The position numbers were made by a program, and so were the translations under genes. The notes under the pieces were generated by a model. The model made no database searches. It saw only the letters and a list, made by a program, of their open reading frames with translations, and had not been told where the DNA came from. Shown here in pieces: positions 48,961-60,791 of a stretch of DNA of 64,000 bases (positions within the stretch are counted from its first letter, which is position 1; each line of letters begins with the position of its first letter). This DNA comes from Larix kaempferi (lineage: Eukaryota > Streptophyta > Pinopsida > Pinales > Pinaceae): NCBI GenBank assembly GCA_027924585.1, contig BSBM01000307.1, positions 13,811,501-13,875,500 on the forward strand, read 5' to 3'.

Positions 48961-50281
48961 CAAAGGACAAGGCTTGTGTAAATTTCTTATGGAACATCCG
49001 ATTGATAAAGAGAAGCATTGGAAGAATGAAGCTGAGCTGAATTCGGTCGAAGTATGTCCCATTTTCACAGCTCCTGAATCGTGGTATAGGGATCTAGTGC
49101 ATTATTTCCAGCAAGGATACCTACATGAGCACTGGAGTTCTAATCAAATAAGGGCACTCTGTTTTAAATCAGTAGCTTATTAGGTCATTGATGGAATACT
49201 TTTCAGAAAAAATTACGATGAAATTTTTCTCAAGTGTCTAGAGAAAGAGGATGCAAGTAAAGTTGTCAAAGAGTTACACAATAGTCCTGCTAGTGGACAT
49301 TATTCAGGGGAGACAACAGCTCACAAAATACTCAAAGCTGGTTATTATTGGCCCACTTTATTCTGAGATGCCCATGCTTATGCACAGAATTGTGATATAT
49401 GCCAAAGAAGTACTGGGAAATTACCTAATGCAGCGGGACCCTTGCAGTCGGTTATTATCTTGGAACCTTTCGAGCAATGGGGTATAGATGTCATTGGAGA
49501 GATAAAACCAAATTCTTCTCTAGAACATCGATACGTCCTGACGGCCACCGACTACTTCACCAGATGGATGGAGGCTATCCCGTTGAGCAAGATTAATGAA
49601 GATGCAGTCATCAGCTTCTTAAAAGAGAACATCATAACAAGGTTTGGGGTTCCAATTTCCCTAGTTTTTGATAATGCTAATTATTTCTCGTCTTTTAAGA
49701 TAAATGAATTTGTTTACGAAAGAGGAATTAAATTGCATTATTCAGCCAATTACTACCCCCAGGGAAATGGATTAGCTGAATCCTCAAACAAAAACCTCAT
49801 CTGAACTCTCAAGAAAACTGTGATTGAAAATCAGCGAATTTGGCATATAGCTCTCCCAAATGCCTTATGGGAAGATAGGGTGACACCAAAAAATGCATTA
49901 GGGGTTTCCCCTTACACCCTTGTCTATGGAAAGGAAGCCATTCTCCCTCCTAACATCTTACTTCCATCCTTATAGTTGTCCCAAGCCTCTCGGGGGTCTG
50001 ATAGTCAGGTTTTACAATCCAGGATCGATACCTTGCTTCAACTTGAAGAATCCCGACAGAAAGCCAAAGACCATTTTCATCAACATCAAGACATAGTCAA
50101 AAGATGGTTCGATAAAAGGAAGTCTGGTAAAATAAGTTTTGAAGTGGGAGATTTAGTTTTGAAATGGGACCATAATCATGAAGTCAAGGGAATGCACATG
50201 AAATTCCAACACTTATGGGTAGGCCCTTACCAAATTTCTGCAAAGCTCGGCCCATCCACTTACAAGCTAACAAACCTCTAG
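48961..50281 (+). pseudogene. Integrase of E
   Basis: Zinc-binding part: ELHNSPASGHYSGETTAHK and AQNCDICQRSTGKLP give the HHCC set (about 49260-49425). Catalytic core: EQWGIDVIGEIKPNSS, ISLVFDNANYFSSFK and YYPQGNGLAESSNKNL hold the D, D and E residues. A C-terminal part (VGDLVLKWDHNHEVKG, FQHLWVGPYQIS, GPSTYKLTNL) ends at TAG 50279-50281. There is no chromodomain. Stops at about 49181, 49364, 49802 and 49973 interrupt the frame. In a live element it inserts the cDNA. Confidence 0.92.
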
Positions 50282-51420
50282 GGAGAGGAAGTACCCTTCC
50301 TCTCAATGGCCTCGCCTTGAAACAATACTTTGCATAGTCTCCTTGAGGCTTTCTGTACATAAATAAAGCTTTTCTTTTGTTTTTACTTTTCTTTTGTTTT
50401 TACTTTGGTCTTTTGTTTTCTTTGCTTCAGCTAAGTCGTCTTCTCTTCTCATCATTTGAGCTTTTTTGTATAGTTTGTTTTCTGAAACGTTTGCAATTGG
50501 GCCTCTCGTGAAAGTAGATCTCTCGAGAAACCTCACAACTCGTGAAACTGAGAAGGTATCCTCAAAAGGAAGTTTATCCATGCATTTTTGGCTTCTGCTG
50601 ATCGTTCTCTGGAATGAAGAAAGCCTATTCTGTTGGTCCCAATAACCCTTGTTTAAATAGCAGATATTTATGATTATCTTTATTACTTTCTTCGGGCTCC
50701 ATCCACCTTCACACTTAAAAGCATCTCAAGAAGATTGCTATAGTTGGACCCACGGAAAGGAAGCACATCTCGAAGGCATAGGGTATTGAGATGACTCCAT
50801 GCTACAAATCAAAATCCAAAAGGCTTATATCAAGGGTCTGTTTTCCAGAAATTCTCACCTCAATCAAAGCATGGATGAGATAACGCAAAACGTTCAAGTC
50901 AAGAAATTTGTCCAAAAGACTCAGCTCAAGCTAGGTTCTTCTCCATCTGTGAGTCTTGATAAATCGATAAAATCTCTCGCTCACACAAAGGACATTACGG
51001 ATTGAAGAACCAAAATTAAAGATCGTAATTCTAAGGAAAATATTTTTGGAAGGCTCAAACAGGAAAAGTTTCCAAATGGATGAACATCCAAAAGGAATGC
51101 AAGCAGCATGGGAATGAGGAACGAGAGCAATAATGTCTATGAGATGTTGTTACAATCCTGTGGAGTCCGATGACAGTGGTCGTCTAAAAGATGAATCCTC
51201 TAAAATAAACCCCACGTTTTGGCCCTTGGAAATTTTTGAGGATATCTTTGTCAAAGGTCCCCTGTCCCAATGACCAACGAATAAAGTGACCACTTCCTTT
51301 GCCGAGATTCGAATGCTTAAGCCGACTACTGCACATAAGGTGAAGAACTTTTAAAATTTTTCTTTTGATGAATGAAAGAGTTTTTCAGAGATCTCTGTTC
51401 GCCAGCGTTTCGCCAATTAT
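50282..51420 (+). other. Region between integrase and 3' LTR of E
   Basis: 1.1 kb with no recognised coding sequence on either strand. A convincing polypurine tract is not visible directly before the 3' LTR (the last bases are GTTTCGCCAATTAT), which is unusual and may reflect decay. Confidence 0.5.
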
Positions 51421-54400
51421 TGTTGATGCAACATCCTTCCCCAAAATTTTGAATATTTGGGGCCCCTCCTTCCAACACTTTTGTAGCAAGTTTTTTCCTT
51501 TGTCTTTCGGGATCATTTCTTTCTCTAACTTGGCATAATTTCATCACCTCCTTCCAAAAGAGTCTTCTCATTTATTTTTTCTAAGGAAAAATCTTTCTTT
51601 CCTCTTCAGCGCGGAGTTTAGTCTTCACTCACCCACTGTAGCGCAAGTTTTATACCTAAGTCCTTCGCCACTTTGGTACATCTCCCAAAGCTAAGTTCCC
51701 TGCTTGGCACATCCCGCTTAGCGCAGGTTGTAACCTTATCTTGGCCATCGAAGGTGCAATTCCTACCCTCATCACTCCCGCCTTTGGAGTTGTGCTTCGC
51801 TTTTTTAGAAGAATTATGAGTTGGCGCATTTCTCCCAGCGCAAATCATGACGATAGAATCGGCACCAACGGCGTAGGATCTATACCTATCCCTCTTGCTT
51901 GCAATTTCGTGCTTTGTCTCTCTCGATAGCCCAAGTTCTAGCACAGTTTTAGGAGTGCATCCGTAATGGAAGGATTGCTGCTTGAGCGCGAGAGTTAATG
52001 ATAAAACTTGCACTTAGCGCAAAGCACAAAAGATACGCTTGCCGCCTTAGCGCAAAAGGTTAAATCGTCACTCGGCGCTTGGCGCGAAAAAATCTCATCG
52101 ATCCTTGTGTACCGATGGAGTTGGGGGGGTCTTTAATAGGACCATGTGCCGTTTTAATGGCAGAAAAACCTCGAGCCCCGTGAAATTAAATCCGCCAACC
52201 TTTCGACGTATGTGACATAAATGCCACCCTTATTTAAACAAGTGCAACAGGGTTTTCAACATATTTTCTAGTCACCGAGCGACCAGAGTTCACCATTCTC
52301 ATTAAGAGTGAGGATTTCTATTCGCCAGGCGTCTGCAGCATTTATCTCCTGCCTCGAAATGTTCACCCTCGACGGACCCTGCCAATCTGATAGGTAGGCT
52401 CTTTGCCTCTTTCATTTTCTTGAGTTTGTCTTACACCATAGGAAGTTATTTGCATACTCTTCAAGGAGCTTTAAGGGAACCAAACGATTAGTCTCATCCT
52501 TAATCCCAAAATGAGAATCCAAAGTCACCCTATGCGAACAGAAACCCGAAAAGCTTTGTCCTCGCCTGTGAGCATGAAATTGCTTCTCCTCTCATGTCCT
52601 CGGCATCCTAAGTAAGTTTTCACACATCTTGGAAATCCCTGAGTCATCTCAGTAGTATCTTAATTTCCATAGAGTCCTGTTCTAAGCTCAAACCTGTAGA
52701 AATTGCTTTCACGCGACACCCCATAAAAAAGCGATTTTTGCTTCTAAGCGACTTTTGCGCATAAAACCCGCTTATTCCCGTTCTTACAGCTAAGAGTCTT
52801 ATTCTATGGACACTAGGGTAAACTGCACAGAGATCAATGGAGAGCATTGATCCATTCATGCCGAGGGTGCATAAAACCCACAATGCTCAACCAAAACTAA
52901 CCTTGGGATGTGTTAAATCAACCCACCGAGCCCACTTGGAAACTGGATAACCAAGCCTGATTTTTTTTTTTTACTGATAGAGGCGAGCAGCTACATGTTT
53001 TTTTTTGTTTCCATCTTTGCACAAACTCCACTATCAAGTGCCAGCACATAAAATTTCATTCAAACATTGGCGCATGAAAATACCACATATAAACGTTTAG
53101 GCGCTGGCGCAGAAATAATGTTAAGCGCTGGCGCAGAAATAATGTTAGGATGGTGCATGTACAATTTCAACAATAGTGCATAAAATAGCTTTGGCTAGCG
53201 CATGTTAAGATCTAGGCCTTGGCAAGTAAATGACTTTAGGTGCTAGCACATAAATTTTCTTTAAGCTTGCACATCCCTGCAATTGCCTTTGCACCATTAT
53301 TGTTCCGATCCCTTCTTCAGAGTAAGTTTGTGTGGAATTGTAAAAGACACCTATGCACTGTAAAATGAGTGGCACAAATAAAAGATTATCTTGCCACCCC
53401 TCCGCCATGTTGATATCATGCTTATCGTTATGAGCTGGCCTGACTGTGATAATCCTTATAAACATAAAGTCAAAGTGGTTGTGATCCTAATTTATGTTTC
53501 AATTTGTCTGATTTATGAAATAGCCGTAGCCTATGTAGCTTATTGACATTCTCTCATGTTCTTCAACTGTGAATTGATAGCTGAAAGTGTGATAAATTTG
53601 ATAATTTTTGACATAGCCTCCATGTTATGATATTTCGATTCTTGCCATAACTGTTACCCATGCTTGAAAATCATCCCACTAATGCCAGCTCTGTCAAAAA
53701 TTGGTGTCACCTTACATTTTAACAGATGTATGCATACTGCTTATTTGCATTGCCTTGCTCACCACAGGATTATCATGCATAGGAGGTCAGCAAAGAAGAA
53801 GGCCGTACAGAAAATAAACTCAGACTCAGATGTGGAAATCCTATTAGATACTTCTCTTGAGACGATGTTTGCCGACATGCAAGCTAACTAGTGTTTCCTC
53901 TGGGAGCTCTGTCCCTGAATTTCAATGGGGCGATCTGTACATATTCATTATGGGTCAAGATAGTACAATAGAATCCATAGGGGATGCCCTGGTGTATGCC
54001 AACATCCAAAGGTCTTGTTTTCATAAGGCAACCATTCGTCCCGAACTGTTCCCTTGTTCCAAAATCATGGGATGGCTAATTCCCCACATCCGGACCGACA
54101 CGAGGCTCATGAATGATAAAAATGGGTTGAGCCTGGCATCTTTCACTCCTGAGCATGTCGTTGCGGCCTACAAATTGCCTTCACCCAAAGCTTGTTTGGA
54201 CGATGATTGGATAGCAAGACATCCAATGGACCCCCTGCAATCTTCCCAGAAGATGAGGATAAATGACAGGAAGATTAGGAAGAGGCAGAACAATGAGTAT
54301 GAAAGCATCCTCCTAAAGACCCTTGACAGACTCATTGTGTTGATGTTGAATCGACTCTTCGGCATGCCTAATGGCAATGTGTTTAAGATCAGATGGGTGC

Positions 54401-57400
54401 GAGTGATGTTTCATATAGCCATGAATGGCACCATCTTTAACGAGGCTGACATAATTTTAGACAGTTTGGCCTCATAGCTAACAGCGGCCCAAGGAGGACT
54501 AACCCAAAAGAAGGCAGAGTTTTTCATGTCCTCATACTTGATTGACTGTTTGTTAACCAAGCATACGTTCCTGGACTTGGGTTTCTCATGGAAGCCAAAA
54601 GAAACAACTATCTTCATGGCTTATCAATGTACATGGGAAAGTAAATATGCAAACCACTACAAAATGATTTGCGAGAGATTTATCATGCCATTGTACCAGT
54701 TTATTTTCATAGAAAAACCAGATTAAATGTCAGAGAATGCAATGCCTATCATTGAAACATCCGGGGACTATTATCACAATGTCGAAGGCACATACATCAT
54801 GATGAGTGGAGGAACTCAAGAAGCATTTATGTTCCCTTGGTATGTTACAGATTTTGTAATTCACAAGGAGGCCGTAAGACAACTCTTTGGCACTGGTGCA
54901 ATAAGTAAGATCTTAACAGATCGAAAGAAGACCATGTATCCTCCCATGCCATTAACCATCGGAGCTTACAGCCTTCTGAGAGCAAGAGATGGGGAAAAAT
55001 ATGCTCAAGGCTTAGAAGTGTTCCATTTTGGAATGGTCACGTTCAAAAGGCATGACCCCTGCGGTAGGGCCAGTCAGCATTTTGCAGACCTCAAGGTTTC
55101 TTTTGAATATCCCCATACTATGGACCGAAATGAGGAATTCTTCAAAAGTGCCCATAACCTAACCGCGCTAGGGAAACGTTACAAGAAGAAAATCCTGAAG
55201 GATCTGAGCCCCAAACCCATTGGTCTGATCCAAACGGAGCGGGAGGCATCGGACTTGCAATCAGGGGATCTATCAGGATTATAGCAAGAGGAGTAGGACA
55301 GAATGCTCCAAGAGAAAACCCTCAAGCAACAACAGGACCAAGAAGAAGCAAGAATTCAAAGTGAGTTGACTACCAAGCTTCAGCAAGAGGAAGTTGCAAG
55401 GAAGAAACAAGAGCAAGCATCTCAGTTGAAACAGCAGGAAGAGGCCGCCAGGATCCAGAAAGAAGAAGAAGATCGGGTGTTCTAAGAGAAAGCTACCAAG
55501 CAGCAGCACGAGGAAGAAGAAAGGCCCCTGAAAGAAGAAGCAGCTAGATTATAGACACAACAAGAAGAGCTAGCAGGAGAGAAGGAGAGAGAGCAGACAG
55601 AGAAGTCTCCCGAACCGGAACCGTTTACTCCGAAACACATGGAGTTGTACCCACCATTGATGAACTCTCCAGGGACAAATCAGGAAGGGGTGGATCCCAT
55701 AGAAGGGTTAGCATTGACGCCACACAACCCTAGGAAGTAGTGCAAAGTAGCAAACCTAGATACTGTATATTTCCATGAGCGGAAAAGGGCCATCATTGAT
55801 AGGAGGGTAAAGAAAATGGAAAGCGGGGTTGATGAATATGAATTATGGGTATCAGAGACCACATTGGTCCAAGTAAATAATGCTAGCCCCTCGTTCCAAT
55901 CCCAATGCATTGTAGCATTAGCTAAGGCAACTAAAGCCCATATTGAATTTTTGAAAAGTGAGATAAAGCATTAAAGGGATCAATGTTTTAAGATCAGAGA
56001 TGATAGGAAGAGGGAGGTGTTGGAAGCAAACAAATTGAAAGAGAAATACAATGAGTTAGTCGGAGAGTAGTTAATGCTAAATTCACGAATTATCCAGCTT
56101 GAGAATGAGAAAAACTCCTTAGAGATGCAGCTGGCCATCTCAGAAAATGAGGAAAAGAATTTAAAATACCACATAACAGAATTAGAGGAACTCAAGGCTA
56201 GCAGAGCTGAACAAGTTCACCTCCACAAACATGAGTATGAAGGGATGGTTAAAGAGAAGGAGCAATTATTGGTACAACTCAAAGATGCAACAGAGGACAA
56301 GCAAGATCTGCTCACTTTTCACAAGCAGGCATGTGATGTGCGGATAAAATCCCATCAGCTGCTAGTACAGATCTCAGATGAGGTTTGCAGCGTGAAAGAA
56401 ATGATTAATAAAATGTCAGTCATCGAAGGCAGAGCTTTGAGGAATAGGGACAAATTTTCCAAACATGTGGAGGAATTAAAACAACAGTTTGAATGGAGAA
56501 AGGGAAAGTCGGGATTCCCCTCAAACTTGCACGTCCCCACTAAAGACGAGTGTGACCTAGATGCAGGAGTTTTGGATTTCAGTAAAGACTGTGGCGCTAG
56601 GATAATCCTAGAGATTAAAAGGACTATCCACAAGTGTCTCTTTCTACTCTAAGATTAAATAATCTTTTGACAAGTGCCACTTGATCATGCCCAAGTCTAT
56701 CTATGAATTCTCAACACAATAGCAACGGCTGACTGAATTACAAGGTGAGTTGGACCAGGATTTGGAGTACATTAGAAAAATAGAAGTGATGACCCAAGAC
56801 GATCTTCAGCAGTTCATTGCTCAGCCTATCATACATATTTACTTTCTAGAGGCAATCGTTGAAGAGGCTACAACAAGGGCAACACAAGTCAAATCGGAGT
56901 TGCGCAAACATGAAATCGCGACAAAGGTGAGAGTGTCTCTTCAGGGCAAGATTATAGTGAAAGAGATTAATCTTTGGGCCGCTCATATACAAAGCATAGA
57001 TGGCCAAGCGAGCCTGTTGTTGGAAATGGATCAGCAAATCAATAGAAAGAATCCAACTGAAATCAGAAGTTGATTTGTTTTATTTCCTTTATTTTGTAAA
57101 TACTTTAAAAGGACAGTTGGTTGTCATTTTGTCTTGTATGAAAGGTGTCCCACGAATCTGGGAAATAGGTAATTGTACACCAAAATCCAAATTAGAAGAT
57201 TCTAGAATTAGGGTACACCTGTCAGCTCAAGGAGCATTTTGTAAAGTTATAAGTAGAAGATGAGAAGAGGAGTAGAAGGGCTTTTTGCAGGGAAAAGAAT
57301 TTTCTTAGCTTGTACGAACTACTTTGTAGCTTGCTCCAAGAAAGCGATTTTTCCTAATAAGAGCCTGGAGAGGACATTTGTTTTGCCTAGAAATGTGGAT

Positions 57401-57958
57401 TAGATGCTTGCTGGATTATTCTTGTGACATTCAGACACTGCTGTGAGATCTTTCTTTGTTGTTCTGAATTATTTTTGTGTAATGAATGATCTTACTATTT
57501 TCTGTGCAATGATGTTTCTCCTAAATGAGTAATAGAATGCTTTCATGTGAATTAAAGCTATCTTTAATACCTTCAACCTTCTACTGAAAATGTTTCTTGA
57601 TGATTTAAATGGCTATACATGCAATCTTTAGATATTTCTTTCAGCACATTGCTCATATTTACATTTTGCTCCTTGCAAGGATAGATTAGATTTATTTCAG
57701 TTTTAGATACAGATCTTTTTCAAGTTCTGCATTTAGATTAAATTAGCTTAGGGCACTTGCATATCATCTTTAAAATAAAATACATAAACGGTGTATCGGG
57801 CCATAACCGGTAGATTGAATAGCAAACTTTAAATCTTACGGTAGCCGGAACCATTAACCGGACAGATTCCCCACACCAAACAGTGGACAATCTAATTAGT
57901 ATAGTTTACTGGGGAGAATCCCTTTCTGCTTGATGTTGCGATCTTCGGGGCATCAACA
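51421..57958 (+). repeat. 3' LTR of E (6,538 bp, uninterrupted)
   Basis: From TGTTGATGCAAC to GGGGCATCAACA; the ends form a 9-base inverted repeat (TGTTGATGC). It is collinear with the left copy over its whole length. Landmarks: a first 900 bases with GGCGC words, poly-T runs (52961-53010), two 22-base repeats of GCGCTGGCGCAGAAATAATG type at 53100-53150, the long reading frame 53775-57073 and an AT-rich tail with GGTAGCCGGAACCATTAAC (57840-57860). Confidence 0.92.
53775..57073 (+). pseudogene. Long unknown reading frame inside the 3' LTR of E (copy 2)
   Basis: This is the better-preserved copy. It starts at ATG 53775 in frame 3; after a shift near 53885 it runs in frame 1 to about 56650, then in frame 2 to TGA 57071-57073, about 1,100 codons in all. 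The parts match copy 1: globular N-terminal half (VPEFQWGDLY, HIRTDTRLMNDKNGLSL, TIFMAYQCTWESKYANHYK, FKRHDPCGRASQHF), a Q/E/K coiled coil (55290-55570), a proline-rich spacer (55610-55710), a second coiled coil (about 55850-56480) and a conserved C-terminal segment ending NPTEIRS. No signal peptide, membrane segment or known enzyme motif is seen. Stops include TAG at 54475, 55552 and 56068, and TAA at 54724. Function is unknown; a structural or accessory role in the particle is only a guess. Confidence 0.75.
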
Positions 57959-59083
57959 CGCTTAGGTTAAGAGCTTATACATATGGCATAGTTCAAATTA
58001 GCACTTAAGCCACAATCCTTATGAGGCTGTTTAGTTCATGTTTGTGGTCTGTATAGGATAATATCTTATGGTGCTAGGTTATAGCTAGGATTCTTATCGA
58101 AAAGCACAATATTGCTTTTGTTTATCATACCTTTGTATAGTAAAAACCATATCATATTACATGGTAATATGTAGTGTATGTTTTATATAATTCCAAAGTT
58201 TAAATTGGTATCGAAATAATTGAATATTATGCCATGCATTATGTAAATAAATAGTAGCTATAAGATATATAGCTACTTCATTTCTATAGTTTGTATGTGT
58301 ACTGAAATGATAAATACAGGACATGGAGTAGTCTAAGATTTTGTAGATTCCATTTATAATGATAGTTAGAAGGTGTAAATTCCTACAAGTTTTGTAATTG
58401 CACACTTAATAGATAGTAGTATTGTTGTATTAATATTACTGATAGTAGTCTCATGACGATAAATGTAGCATCATAATAGAAGTCTTGGACAACATGAATT
58501 GATAACATTAAGGAGCTTTGTAAGACAATACTTAAGCTAGGAGAAGAATCCTTGTATCCATACCTTCAGTTATTGATGTCGCAAGGAAGTACTTAACATT
58601 TTACATTGATGATGAATTGAAAAACATAAGTACTCTAAATTTTATGATGTCTTGTAGATTTCTTACCTGCGGTCTACACATGGAAACAAGATTCAAATGC
58701 CTTAGCTAAACGTAGCTAAGTAAGATCTAGGGTGCCTCATAGGATCCCTTCTTCAGCAAACAAACAAACTGTCATCACTCCATCAAGAATATCAAAGCGG
58801 TACAAACAGTAACAACATATAATAATAACCAAGAAATTAAACAAAATTGTAAACTGTACTCGTCTACATAAGCATACAAAGATCTTTCGTTAAGGAGTTT
58901 AACATCCGTTTATACCTGAAGTAGAAATTAAAACTATATTTATTTGAGAATTATGACATGTCATTGTCATTAAATTATCTTAGTTAAGAATTCGAATTAG
59001 TTTATATGTTCCGCATTAAATGACTTTGATAATTATTGCTATTATAATTTTATTTTTTATTTTGGTATTTTCGGGATGTTACA
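57959..59083 (-). repeat. LTR-like segment G right of E
   Basis: On the minus strand it would begin TGTAACATCCCGAAAATACC at 59083, a common start for plant gypsy LTRs, and run left into E. No coding sequence is recognised. It may be the first part of an LTR whose remainder is left of E (before 23845). Confidence 0.4.
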
Positions 59084-59465
59084 GGAACTGATTAATGATG
59101 CATTTGGGAGCTCATTGAAGTCCCCTAATTATTCCATGTCCCTTTTTGGAAATTTGGGAGGTTTGTACTGCATTTGGGAAGCCATTTGTGTCTCCTACCC
59201 TTGGGGGTTTGAACCTACAATTTCCTAGTGAATTTCCCTATTTTCTCATGAACTTAAATGAATGTTGCAGAAGTGTTTTGAGAGTTTCCAAGCATAAATA
59301 AGCTTCATTTTTATGTATTAGCACCCTTAAAACACCTTCAGAACCAATTAGGGATCATTTGGAACCATTTGGAAGCATTTGTGTGACCATTAGCCTAAGG
59401 GTCGAATTGGCAAAAAATTGTAATTTTTCCCAGATTTTTCAAAATTTATTAAAAGGAAAACTACA
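59084..59465 (+). repeat. LTR end of gypsy element H
   Basis: The end AAGGAAAACTACA is followed by AG and a PBS-like TGGTATAAGAGC. The start of this LTR is not resolved; either it begins at TGTTACAGG (59077) or it is cut by G. Confidence 0.5.
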
Positions 59466-59467
59466 AG

Positions 59468-59479
59468 TGGTATAAGAGC
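59468..59479 (+). other. Primer-binding site of H
   Basis: TGGTATAAGAGC, one change from the initiator-Met PBS, two bases after the LTR end and 33 bases before the gag ATG. Confidence 0.7.
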
Positions 59480-59511
59480 ATGGTCCTTGCACCTGATGTG
59501 GTTGACCATAT

Positions 59512-59970
59512 ATGAGGACAAGAATTAAGGGCCCGCCCTTAGAAACTCACATTGAAAGTACTTTTGGTGAAGAGGAAGAAGAAGGAGAAGAGGTACCCTT
59601 TGTTGAAACTATGGCTAAGGATGAGAAAGGAACTTCAGATATGGAGGAGAAATAGAAGTTTAGGAAATTCATGAAACCATTTTTTTAAGACATGACAAGG
59701 AAGATAATGCAAGGTTTTGAATTGATGGCTAGTCAAATTGGTAGCAAATTGGAAATAGGAGGCAGCACTAGTTCCCCTATTGAGGAAAAGAAGGCATTTG
59801 GTGGAAGCATTTTCTCAAGGACAGGGCCTCATTATCGACCCAATGAATTTCAAAGCTCAATAAGAGCTACCACACCTACGTTTCTTGATCCCAAAGAAGA
59901 ACCTAACACCCAATATGGCATGAATGAAGTTCTATTAGAATGGCAACAGACAACAAAATCCTGGAATTAG
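59512..59970 (+). pseudogene. gag N-terminus of gypsy H, truncated
   Basis: From ATG 59512 one frame reads an acidic start (MRTRIKGPPLETHIEST, then a run of E), MAKDEKGTSDMEEK, KIMQGFELMASQIGS and SGPHYRPNEF-like sequence, ending at 59970. Two stops interrupt it (near 59653 and 59686). Position right after PBS and the overall character suggest chromovirus gag; I find no capsid motif strong enough to be sure. Sequence after 59970 does not continue the gag. Confidence 0.55.
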
Positions 59971-60059
59971 TGTCCCTTTTTAGTGTAATTTTTTATTCAT
60001 TGAGTGGTCAAAGTAGATGCTAAATGGGATGTGCCATGGACAAAATTTAAAGAGTCTAA

Positions 60060-60740
60060 TATAACATCTTTTTTTGCTTCCTAGATAGCATCCTTTCTGA
60101 TGTCTAAAATAGCGCCAATTTTTTTGTTTCTAGAATAGCGTCCAATTTTGCTTCCTAAACAACGCCGAGGTTTGCTTCCTAAATAACATCCTATTTTTCT
60201 TCCTAGAGATTGCCATTTTTTACTTCCTAAATGACATCCCCATAAGTGCCTTATTTTCATCCTTAAAAGCATCGTGTTAGCATTTATGTTTGCATCTACA
60301 TTCGTCCCATATTTGCATCCAAATTAGCATCGAATTTTGCATCCACATGTGCTGCCACTTTAGCATCCCATTTTGCACCATGTTTTACTTCCAATATGCA
60401 CCAACTTTCACTTCTAATTTTGCACCAATTTTTTCTTCCTTTTTTGCATCGTGCTTTGCTACCAAGATGGAGCCAAATGTTTCTTCTATTGTTCCACCAT
60501 ATTTTCTTCCTATGTAGTTGCATGTTTTGCATCCAAAGTAACATCTTATTTTGCTACCATATCAACACCATGTTTGGCTTCCTCATTAGCGTCAAGTGTT
60601 GGGCCTCTTTTTAACGTCTATTTTTGCATCTCTATTGATGTCAACATTAGCACCATGTTTTGCTACCCCTTTAATGCCCAATTTATCATCCATTTTTACT
60701 CCCACATTATCACCACATTTTGCTTCCCATTTAGAAACTA
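60060..60740. repeat. Degenerate short-period tandem repeat
   Basis: About 680 bases are built from diverged words such as TTTTGCTTCCTA, TTTGCATCCA, ATTAGCACCATG and AACATCC, recurring every 20-30 bases. The plus strand is strongly pyrimidine-biased. Several open frames on both strands arise from this composition and are not genes. Confidence 0.7.
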
Positions 60741-60791
60741 ATATAAATTATCACAACAAATATTTTCTTAGAAATACATTGCAATATCATT

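Larger units (their letters stand above)
23846..57958 (+). mobile_element. Giant Tat-like Ty3/gypsy element E with 6.5-kb ORF-bearing LTRs
   Basis: Two long direct repeats flank a gag-pol region. They start TGTTGATGCAACATCC (23846 and 51421) and end GCAT(C/T)AACA (37251 and 57958). A TGGCGC-type PBS follows the left copy, and pol ends about 1.1 kb before the right copy. Without the nested copia elements D and F (each with its 5-bp duplication) the element is about 20.3 kb: LTRs about 6.54 kb, internal region about 7.2 kb. Coding order is gag, protease, archaeal-type RNase H, RT, RNase H, integrase. By eye the two LTRs differ at about 6% over their first 250 bases. No matching 5-bp target duplication is visible: the left flank is TTTGT and the right flank CGCTT. 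Confidence 0.88.

Noticed and set aside
23846-57958. E as a DNA transposon, because its repeat ends form the inverted repeat TGTTGATGC
   Set aside because: The repeats are direct copies flanking gag-pol, with a PBS after the left one; TG...CA inverted ends are normal for LTRs.
60290-60741. Cys/His/Phe-rich frames of 70-96 codons
   Set aside because: They come from the degenerate TTTTGCATCC-type repeat and have no family resemblance.
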